Of a stretch of 64,000 bases of DNA, positions 33,488-41,167 are shown in pieces; position 1 is the stretch's first letter; every line of letters begins with the position of its first letter. Made by a program: the position numbers and the translations under genes. The notes below the pieces were generated by a model. It made no database searches and was not told the DNA's origin. It was given only the letters and a program-made list of their open reading frames with translations. This DNA is from Streptomyces sp. NBC_00390. Its GTDB lineage: Bacteria > Actinomycetota > Actinomycetes > Streptomycetales > Streptomycetaceae. The stretch is from the NCBI RefSeq assembly GCF_036057275.1, contig NZ_CP107945.1:2914001-2978000 (forward strand). The letters run 5' to 3'.

Positions 33488-33697
33488 ATGGATCGCCTGA
33501 CCGAACGGCAGGAGCGCATCCTGCGGTGCATCCGCGAGGAGATCGCCGCCACTGGGGAAGGGCCGAGCATCCGGCAGATCGGGCAGCTCGTCGGCCTGTC
33601 GTCGTCCTCGTCCGTCGCATACCAGCTCGGGCGACTCGAGGAGCGGGGCCTGATCTCCCGCACCGGGCGCCGCTGGCGCAACTGTCACATGCGATAG
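33488..33697 (+). CDS. LexA-type winged-helix protein lacking the peptidase domain
   Basis: 69 aa. MDRLTERQERILRCIREEIA, GPSIRQIGQLVGLSSSSSVAYQLGRLEERGLI is the LexA DNA-binding domain almost residue for residue (shown here in two pieces). The S24 autoprotease part is absent. ATG at 33488 aligns with the LexA N-terminus; a GTG at 33476 is the alternative. It may compete for SOS-type operators or bind its own sites. It is followed 13 bp later by a DUF6233-like gene. Confidence 0.72.
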   Translation: MDRLTERQERILRCIREEIAATGEGPSIRQIGQLVGLSSSSSVAYQLGRLEERGLISRTGRRWRNCHMR

Positions 33698-33710
33698 GCA
33701 GAGCGGCATC

Positions 33711-34040
33711 GTGTCCGTTCTCCCGCCGGACCGGGAGCGCCTGCGCATCCTCGAGACGTTCCTTACCTTCAGCCTCGACCAGGTCCGCGAGAAGATCGCC
33801 TACCTGGAGCAGCAGGCCGCCATCCACCGCCGCAGCCGGCTCGAGGTGACGCCGGACTGGGTGCTGGAGCGCGGCATCGGCCAGGGCGCACCGCCGGTGG
33901 CGGTGCACGTCGGCGGCTGCCACATGGCGGGCAAGCGGGTGCGCACGCTGCAGCGGGACCAGGCGGTGCGTGCGCTGGCCGAGGGTGTCGAGGCGTGCTG
34001 CCACTGCCGGCCGGACACCGCGCTGGGGGTGTTGGACTAG
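33711..34040 (+). CDS. DUF6233-like protein
   Basis: 109 aa, GTG start. A helical N-terminus (LRILETFLTFSLDQVREKIAYL) is followed by a conserved-looking GGCHMAGKRVRTLQRDQAVRAL and a CCHCRPD motif. I recall this combination as DUF6233, often beside the LexA-like gene in Streptomyces elements. The function is unknown. It is the last gene before the CRISPR array. Confidence 0.68.
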   Translation: MSVLPPDRERLRILETFLTFSLDQVREKIAYLEQQAAIHRRSRLEVTPDWVLERGIGQGAPPVAVHVGGCHMAGKRVRTLQRDQAVRALAEGVEACCHCRPDTALGVLD

Positions 34041-34118
34041 CCCGCGCGCTTCTTGCTGGTGGGTTTCTTCGCCGCGGCCCCGGTGATACCGCACCGACCG
34101 AGGAGGTCAGCCCATAGG

Positions 34119-36366
34119 ACACCGCGAGTTCGCGGCCGAACAGGCCACGGATGGGGCGCCATGGGCGGCTCGCCACCGTCGCCAGGGTCCTGCGATGGGG
34201 CCGCGGCCGGACAGACGGCGGAAAGCAGCACAAATTCCGGCAGACCTTCGCGCACCTATGGCTGCGATGGGGCCGCGGCCGGGCAGGCCGTAGATAGGCA
34301 CACTCGTGATGATCGATGACTTCAGGTTTGAGCACCTGCGATGGGGCCGCGGCCGGCCCAACCGCGGATAGTGAAGACCGCACCGCACGTACGCGCCCGG
34401 GTCTTCGAGCGGCGATGGGGCTGCGGGTCCGGCATGCCGCGGATAACTGCGTCGGGTTGCGCAGGTCATAGGTCTGCCACTCGCCGCGATGGGGCCGCGG
34501 CCGGACGGGCCACGGACAGCAAGCGGATCGCTGCCCCAGCGGGCTTCGGTGTCGGCCGGCGATGGAGCCGCGGACGGATAGACCGCGGATAGGAACGGCA
34601 CCCAGGACTACACGATCGAGGGCAACACCCTGCGATTGGGCGCGCGGCCAGGCAGGCCGCGGATAGCTGGGTGGAGCCGACGGAGTTGTACTGGTCGAAG
34701 GTCCTGCGATGGGGCCGCGGCCGGGAGGCCGCGGATAGTCTTCCGCCGACGGTGGCGGGCCTGCGATGGGGACGCAGACGGGAAGACCGCGGATAGAGGT
34801 AGGCCGCGAGCCCATTTGTGCGAGTGTCGCTTCCTGCGATGGGGCCGCGGCCAGGCAGGTCGAGGGCAAGCGTAGGTGCGCGTCTCCAGGTCGAGAGTGC
34901 CCGGAAACCTGCGATGGGGCCGCGGACAAGAAAGGCCACGGACAGCACTGGCTTGACGACTTCGGTCTCCAGCCCGGCGCGGACCTGCGATGGGGCCGCA
35001 GCCGGACAGTCCGTTCGCAGTGATGGAGGCGTACAAGCCTGATGCCCTGCGATGGGGCCGCAAACGGGAAGACTGCGGATAGCGGTAGTGATGGTGATGT
35101 CCGGGGTGGTGCCACCAGTCCTGCAATGGTGCCGCGGACGGATAACGCGGTGATGATCGGCCAGTGGCGGCCGCCGTGGAAGCTGCAATGGGGCCGCGGC
35201 TGGGCAGGCCGCGGATAGGGTCACGGTCTCGCCGACCGCCCACGTGCGTGGCGCCCTGCGATGGAGCCGCGGCCGGACAGACCGCGGATAGCGGCATCGA
35301 GCTGCCTCGGGTGACGTACGACCAGATCCTGCGATGGGGCCGCTGCCGGACAGACCCCGGATAGCCCGGTGCACGCCAACCCACGCCACGTCTCCTCCCT
35401 GCGATGAGGCCGCGCCGGACAGACCTCGGATAGTCCGCTTTGCTGAGAGCGTGGGCGTGAACCCGTGGGCCCTGCGATTGGCCCGCGGCCGGGAGGGCGC
35501 GGATAGTTTTCCGCCGACGGTGGCGGGCCTGCGATGGAGCCGCGGACGGGACAGACCGCGGATAGCAGGCGATCGCCGTGCAGGCGAAACTGGACGCGCA
35601 CCTGCGATGGGGCCGCGGCCGGGAAGGCCGCGGATAGGACGGAGTCTTCAACGGGGTCCTCGCGCGCGGCGAGCTGCGATAGAGCCGCGGCCAAGAAGGC
35701 CGCGGATAGGAGATGGTGGCTGCTCCCCCGCCGTACACCTTGCCCCTGGGATGGAGCCGCGGCCGGACAGACCGCGGATGGTGGTGACGATGGTGATGTC
35801 CGGGGTGGTGCCACCGGTCCTGCGATGGGGCCGCGGCCAGGTAGGCCGCGGATAGGCCACTGTCGAGGTCCGGGTCGACCGCCATGATGCACCTGCGATG
35901 GGGCCGCTGGCCCGGCAGGCCACGGAGAGGACGTGCACCCGGCGATTGCGAACATCGTCGCGTACCTGCGATGGAGCTACAGCCGAACAGGCCGCGGATA
36001 GCAGGTACGCAGGGAGGGAGGGACGACAGTTCGGGTGCCTGCGATGGGGCCGCGACCGGGCGGGACGCGGATAGAGGAGTGCGGCCAAGCGGCGGACACG
36101 ATCGTGTGGGACCTGCGATGGGGCAACGGCGGGAAGGCCGCGGACAGGGATCACCGCCTCGCCGAGGACGTTGCACTTCCCAGTGCTGCGATGGGGCCGC
36201 GGCGGCAGGCCACGGATAGAGTCGTTCCGATGTCCGCGGACGCTCTGCGCCAGGCCCTGCGATGGGGCCGCGGCCGGGCAGGCCACGGATAGTGACGTCG
36301 CTCGTTTCCTGCGTGCCATCGGGACGGTTCCTGCGATGGGGCCGCGGCCGGGCAGGCCGCGGATAG
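34119..36366 (-). CRISPR. Degenerate CRISPR array, about 32 repeats of 36 bp
   Basis: Thirty-one repeats start at 34190, 34262, 34336, 34410, 34484, 34557, 34630, 34704, 34761, 34834, 34909, 34985, 35047, 35121, 35183, 35256, 35329, 35399, 35472, 35529, 35602, 35674, 35746, 35820, 35893, 35966, 36039, 36113, 36186, 36257 and 36331; a decayed one lies at about 34119. The plus-strand consensus starts CTGCGATGGGG, contains CCGCGGCC and GGCCGCGG arms around a 5-base loop, and ends GCGGATAG. Period is about 73 bp with 36-38 bp spacers. The repeats at 36257 and 36331 are the most intact, so the leader end is probably the cas-proximal right side and transcription leftward. Many inner repeats have substitutions or indels. 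Confidence 0.93.
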
Positions 36367-36445
36367 GCCGCGTGAGCGGCAGGTTCTGTGTCTGGCCTGG
36401 TAGTCGCGCGCTTTCCAGCATGGGCAAATACGCCCCTTTCAGGCA

Positions 36446-37942
36446 TTACGTTTCGGTGCGTTCTGCGTGTCGCTGCTGTGCTTGCGGTTCCGAAGTGGGG
36501 GTGGGGAGGAGGAGTCCCAAGCCGAAGTGACTGTGGCGGCCGAGGGTGATTGGTCCGCTGATGGGTTCGTTGAAGGTGAGGTGGAGTCCTCGGCTAGGTC
36601 GGTTGTCGTTACGGGTCTCGCGTTTTGTCCAGCGGTGTTGGGTGTAGAGGGGCCAGTCGCCTTGAAGGATCTTGCTCTGGGCTGGGGTTGGGTGTTGGCG
36701 ATGGGCGAGTTCGCGGGCCGCTTCGGTGGTGAAGAACTCAGTGAGTGTCTGGTGCTTCTTCGGGTGCCGCGCTGGGACGAAGGGGGTGAGGCTGGTGTGG
36801 CGAGTGGCGGGTTTGGTCCATTCGGCGGGGAGGACGTCGGCCGCTGCTCCGTAGGCGGTGACGCGGAGGTGGAGGCGGCGTGGGCCCGGCACGCCTTCCG
36901 GAACGCCGATGGTCCCGGTGGTGGCTTGATGGATGGCGTCGAGTTCTTCGGTGTCAAGTCCTCCGGGTGTCCAGATGATGATTTCGTCGATGCGGCGGTC
37001 GTGGTTGCTGTCCCAGGGCAGAAAGTGGGCGTGGTGGTGACCAGTGAGAGGCCTGCCGTCGGCGGCCTTGCCGGCGAGGTTGCTGTGACGCAGGGCCTGC
37101 AGGCCGTTGCCTGGGGTCAGGGGCTTGATGCAGCGGGATCGGAGAGTGTCGGTGAGTGGCAGGGTCTGGGTGAGTGGGGGGAGCGCGGGGCCGTTGATTG
37201 TGAGACGGACCGCAGTGATCTTCTCCGTCTTGCGCTTGACCTTAGGCCGGTGCGCTGGTGGCTGTGCGGGGGTGTGCGTGATGGGTGCCGCGTAGGACAG
37301 GAGTCGGCTGCCGGGCGGGTACAGCAGTGAGCGAGCCCGGACGTCGGTGGGGCGCATGGTGAGCCCGTCGAGGTCCAAGGGAATGGTGGGGGCCAGGACT
37401 TCGAGGTTCGTCCACCCGCGGGGGGCGAGGTCATCGTCGTTGAGCTGAACAGCCGGGGTGTGGGTGTCGGTGGGGATGTCGTCGGCGCTGGTCAGCAAGC
37501 GGGCTTCGACGATGCTGTCCGCACGGCCAAGGTAGGGCAGGGATTCGGCGAGCTGGGCCAGGGCTTTGGCCTGGTCGCTGGCGAGGTCGCCGAACCATTG
37601 AACGTAGATGGTCGCGTCGCCGCCAAGGACGGCGAAGGCGTCCAGGGCTAGGTCGGTGCCTGCGCTGCTGCCGGAGCGGTGGCTGCTGTCGGGGAAGTAG
37701 TGGCGGCTATGACTGAGCTGGTGTGGCGGAATGCGGTAGGCGGGCGGGGAGGACAGCCGAGCGAGGACTTGGTGGACTTGGTCGGCAGCCAGGTCGGGGC
37801 AGCGTTCTTTCCAGGTGGAGTAGAGCGCGCGCAAGATGCGCCAGGGCGAGGGGGGCAGTTCGACGGCGCCTTCGTTGACGAAGTGTCCCCAGGGGGTGGC
37901 GTGGTACCGCTTCCAGGGGAAGTGCAGAGCAAGGGTGATCAC
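36446..37942 (-). CDS. csb2: Type I-G CRISPR protein Csb2 (Cas5/Cas6 fusion, GSU0054 family)
   Basis: 498 aa. The N-terminus VITLALHFPWKRYHATPWG and VELPPSPWRILRALYSTWK is characteristic of Csb2. The family combines the crRNA-processing (Cas6-like) and Cas5 roles, so it should cut the palindromic repeat and cap the crRNA 5' end. GTG at 37942 overlaps the csb1 stop (GTGA). The stop lies 79 bp from the leader-proximal repeat. Confidence 0.88.
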   Translation of the reverse strand: MITLALHFPWKRYHATPWGHFVNEGAVELPPSPWRILRALYSTWKERCPDLAADQVHQVLARLSSPPAYRIPPHQLSHSRHYFPDSSHRSGSSAGTDLALDAFAVLGGDATIYVQWFGDLASDQAKALAQLAESLPYLGRADSIVEARLLTSADDIPTDTHTPAVQLNDDDLAPRGWTNLEVLAPTIPLDLDGLTMRPTDVRARSLLYPPGSRLLSYAAPITHTPAQPPAHRPKVKRKTEKITAVRLTINGPALPPLTQTLPLTDTLRSRCIKPLTPGNGLQALRHSNLAGKAADGRPLTGHHHAHFLPWDSNHDRRIDEIIIWTPGGLDTEELDAIHQATTGTIGVPEGVPGPRRLHLRVTAYGAAADVLPAEWTKPATRHTSLTPFVPARHPKKHQTLTEFFTTEAARELAHRQHPTPAQSKILQGDWPLYTQHRWTKRETRNDNRPSRGLHLTFNEPISGPITLGRHSHFGLGLLLPTPTSEPQAQQRHAERTET

Positions 37943-38946
37943 TGGGCGCCGCCTGCGGTCTTCTTCTTGGGCTTTTCGCCGTTCCACAGCACGGTGAGGG
38001 CGCCTTGGGTGGGAAGGTCGGCGATGGCTCGCGGGAGGAGTTCGGTGATCCGGGCGGTGAGTTCGGGGCGTTCGGGGAGGTCTCCGGCGTTACCGGTGGG
38101 CTTGGCGACGGGTTCGAGGTCGCAGGCGGTGCGCAGCCGCAGGCCGCCGTCGAGGAAGCTGCGGATCTCCCACAGCGCCAGCGTGGTGAGGAGTTCGGTG
38201 CGGAGTTCGCCCAGTCCGTAGGACCGCAGTAGAGCGGTGTCGATGGCGAACATCGCGCGGATTTCGCGTGCGGTCCATTCCACGCGGTGGAAGGGGACGG
38301 ATCCGTAGCCTTCGCTGGTACCGCCGGCCCCTTCGCTCTGGTCGCCGAGGGCGTGCCGGACGCTGTCGCTCTTGCGTCCGCCGCTGACGGCGCGGCGAAC
38401 GTCGTGGGCTTCGATGACGGCGGAGACAGCGCGGGTGAATCGCGGCTGGCCCCACCACGCCTTGTTGTTGAAGAAGGTGCCGTGCAGCAGCACGAACGGG
38501 TCCAGGCCCATGAGCGCGTCGGCCATGGCCGGGAAGTTGAGCGGCTTGTCGTTTTCCAGCCCCAGTCTGCTGGCGATGAGGTCGAGCATTTTGGTGCCGT
38601 CGAGAGTGGCTTCGCGTACGAAGGCGGAGGCGATCCGGTGGGCCTCGAGGCGGCTGGAGGTAAGGAATTCTTCGGGGGCGCTGGCGCGGTGGACACGGAT
38701 GTAGGGCAGGTCGGCGATGAGGTCGACGGGCTGCTGGGCGCCGTGGTCCCAGGCGGTGGCTTCCAGGCGGTTGGCCATGGACTGCACGGACTCCACCAGG
38801 AGGGACGGGGTCGTGCTTCCGTCGTCGGCGAAGGTGTCGAAGGTTCCGGCGCCGATGTCGGGGAAGCCGGTGGGCTGGAAGGTCGACCCGAAGGCCGGGC
38901 GCAGGGGGACCTCGAAGCGGATGCGGTGGAGATCGGTGGTGATCAC
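37939..38946 (-). CDS. csb1: Type I-G CRISPR protein Csb1 (Cas7, GSU0053 family)
   Basis: 335 aa. RFEVPLRPAFGSTFQPTGFPDIG, LVESVQSMANRLE, and ALMGLDPFVLLHGTFF are Csb1/Cas7u landmarks. It forms the backbone of the Cascade-like complex along the crRNA. GTG start after AAAGGA. It is placed between csx17 (25-bp gap) and csb2 (4-bp overlap). Confidence 0.88.
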   Translation of the reverse strand: MITTDLHRIRFEVPLRPAFGSTFQPTGFPDIGAGTFDTFADDGSTTPSLLVESVQSMANRLEATAWDHGAQQPVDLIADLPYIRVHRASAPEEFLTSSRLEAHRIASAFVREATLDGTKMLDLIASRLGLENDKPLNFPAMADALMGLDPFVLLHGTFFNNKAWWGQPRFTRAVSAVIEAHDVRRAVSGGRKSDSVRHALGDQSEGAGGTSEGYGSVPFHRVEWTAREIRAMFAIDTALLRSYGLGELRTELLTTLALWEIRSFLDGGLRLRTACDLEPVAKPTGNAGDLPERPELTARITELLPRAIADLPTQGALTVLWNGEKPKKKTAGGAQ

Positions 38947-38971
38947 GGTGGTCCTTTCACGTGCACGGTCT

Positions 38972-41167
38972 TCAGGTGGTGACGGAAGAGGCCTTGTCGG
39001 GGCGGGTCGCGGTCACGGCGCTCAGCGCCTTGGTGCGATCGCGGGTGCGGACGCGCATCAGGAGAGCGGCGGCCAGGCGTGTGCCGTTGGTGTGGTGAGC
39101 GGCCAGGGCACCCGTGCGGTCCGGTGGGCGGCCGACCATCGGCCTGCATCCGGCGAGTTGGAGCCGTAGGAGGGCGTCGTCGAGAACTCTGGCGGGACCG
39201 GCGGCGATCAGGCGGGCGATCCAGTCGGGGCGCGGGCGCAGCGTGGCAGTGAAGGCGAGGGGGGCCGGTCCCCAGGTGGAGACCAGCCGGAGCGGGTCGG
39301 TGGAGAAGAATGGCACCAGCACGGACAGCACCGGGTTCAGTGCGTGTCCGTGGTGTGCCGGGGTGGGTTGGTTGGTGGTCCAGCCCAGGGCCATCAGGCC
39401 GCGCAGGTAGTTGGCGATCACCTCGTCATCGCACTCGCCGTCCAGGAAGGATTCGAGGGCAGGGAGTGCCATGGTCTGCCCGACGGCGAATTCCGCGGCG
39501 GGTGGTTCGGGATCACCGGGTGCGGCTTTGAGGGTCTGCAGGTGCAGGCGGTGGGCCTGGGCGAGTGCCTGCGTGAGGGTGGAGCCGAGGAGTTCGGTGC
39601 CCGTGGCGGGGCTGTCGGCCCACACCAGACGGGCCCTGCTGCGTGTCACCCGGGTCAGCAGCGGACGCAGCGCGGGCATTGCGTGCTCTGTGCGGGTCTC
39701 GGCGAGGGAGGCCAGGGCGGAGGCCAACTGCAGCTCAAGTTGGCCGACAATACCGGGCGGGGGCTTCCAGATGCGGGATTGGCGTGGCTGATACGGGGCG
39801 ATGTCCTGGCGCAGGCGTCCGGAGCGGGCGACGGCCTCGTGAAGGTGGCCGAAGGAGATCACGAATCGGGCCATGGCGGTGGTATCTCTGCCAGTGATAG
39901 CGGCGAACAGCGCTTGATCACACTGGCGCAGCAGGGCGGCCACACCTGCAGGAATCTTGTCCTTGCGGCGCAGCCGGGCGAGCCACACGTACGGTTCTGC
40001 AAGCAGGGTGTGCTCACTGCGTAGGGCGACGGGGACGTCCGTGGCTCGGATGGCGATGGGGTTTTGGCCGAGGCGTTCGACGATGACGAATCGCCGGAAG
40101 GCGGCCAGGTTGCGGTCGACACCGAGGGCGGAAATGGCCAGCGCGAACAGCAAGCCGTCCTTGGCCTGGGAGCCGGCCCATCGTGCCCGGCCCTCACCAA
40201 AGAGCTGTTCCATTTCGGCGAGGTTGGCGGGCCGCTCCCACAGAGGCGCCCAGATCTCGCCCTTGGCAGTCTCACCGGCCGAGGCGGTGGGGTGCCCGAT
40301 GGGGGTGGCGTGAACGCTGAAGGGCCACGCCGCTCCCGGCTCGGCAGCGTTGCGGCGGACCGCGGCGCTGGCGAACATCAGTAGACCTTCGCAGGTCAAG
40401 ATGGTGCGCCAGGGATTGATGAAACCTTGCTTGTCGGGTTCACCCCAGATGGAGGCCAGGACTCCTCCGGCCCGGCCGGGATCGAACTGGCCGACGGCTC
40501 CCCGCTTGTACGGGATGTCTTCAGCGCCGGTCAGGGCGGCGCGTAGCCACGCGGCGGCATGGCTGTGGTCGGCCTCGGGGCCGAGGACCAGAGCGAGATG
40601 CTGGAGGTAGGTCGCGGACAGCTCCTGGCGGCCGAAGTTGCCGCCCGTGCCGGCCACCGGATTGAAGTGGACGTCCGGACCGCTAAGGACAGCAGCCACG
40701 TCGATCCAGGGCAGCGCCTCATCGGGGAAAGTGTTGCGGCACAGGCTGATCACTGACTGCTTGTGTTGTTTGACCCACAGGCTCTCACCCGCCCACCCGC
40801 GTGCACGCCCTTCGGCCACGGCCCTTCGGCCTGCAGCGATGGCTTGTCGCAGTACCGCCAGGCGTGGATCGTGGCTGTCCTCGATCTGAGCCAGGGCCCT
40901 TTCGGCTTCCACGCTCTTGCCGTTGCCGGCGAACCCCCCTCCGGCGTTCCACGGGGAGATGATTGGGCTTGGCTGATAAGAGCTGACGAGCCACGCCGTG
41001 AGCTCTTCGATGCTGGATGAGCTGGTCAGGACGGGAAGGTCGTCTGCCCAGCGCAGCCGTGTGATGGTGTCGTGCTGGGTCGCCAAAGTACGCAGCAGGC
41101 CGAGCGCGCTGAGGTAGCCGCCCAGTGTCGTGGCGCGTAATCCGCGCAGCGGAATCTGGTTCCTCAC
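38972..41167 (-). CDS. csx17: Type I-G CRISPR large subunit Csx17 (Cas8u2)
   Basis: 731 aa. The N-terminal LRGLRATTLGGYLSALGLLRTL is the Csx17 signature, followed by IISPWNAGGGFAGNGKS and HFNPVAGTGGNFGRQE. It is expected to act as the large effector subunit in PAM recognition. Two adjacent GTG codons are possible starts; the one at 41167 overlaps the cas3 stop (GTGA) and has AGGAGG at a good distance. Length is normal for the family. Confidence 0.88.
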   Translation of the reverse strand: MRNQIPLRGLRATTLGGYLSALGLLRTLATQHDTITRLRWADDLPVLTSSSSIEELTAWLVSSYQPSPIISPWNAGGGFAGNGKSVEAERALAQIEDSHDPRLAVLRQAIAAGRRAVAEGRARGWAGESLWVKQHKQSVISLCRNTFPDEALPWIDVAAVLSGPDVHFNPVAGTGGNFGRQELSATYLQHLALVLGPEADHSHAAAWLRAALTGAEDIPYKRGAVGQFDPGRAGGVLASIWGEPDKQGFINPWRTILTCEGLLMFASAAVRRNAAEPGAAWPFSVHATPIGHPTASAGETAKGEIWAPLWERPANLAEMEQLFGEGRARWAGSQAKDGLLFALAISALGVDRNLAAFRRFVIVERLGQNPIAIRATDVPVALRSEHTLLAEPYVWLARLRRKDKIPAGVAALLRQCDQALFAAITGRDTTAMARFVISFGHLHEAVARSGRLRQDIAPYQPRQSRIWKPPPGIVGQLELQLASALASLAETRTEHAMPALRPLLTRVTRSRARLVWADSPATGTELLGSTLTQALAQAHRLHLQTLKAAPGDPEPPAAEFAVGQTMALPALESFLDGECDDEVIANYLRGLMALGWTTNQPTPAHHGHALNPVLSVLVPFFSTDPLRLVSTWGPAPLAFTATLRPRPDWIARLIAAGPARVLDDALLRLQLAGCRPMVGRPPDRTGALAAHHTNGTRLAAALLMRVRTRDRTKALSAVTATRPDKASSVTT

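Noticed and set aside
33476..33697. Full LexA SOS repressor
   Set aside because: The frame stops after the DNA-binding domain; the Ser-Lys protease part is missing.
36367..36445. Hidden cas1/cas2 genes between the array and csb2
   Set aside because: Only 79 bp are available, and no frame of sufficient length exists here or after cas3.
34608..36446. Long open frame (about 610 codons, minus strand) across the CRISPR region
   Set aside because: It translates the repeat units over and over (R-P-H-R-R patterns every 24 residues) and has no ribosome site. It is an artefact of GC-rich repeats.
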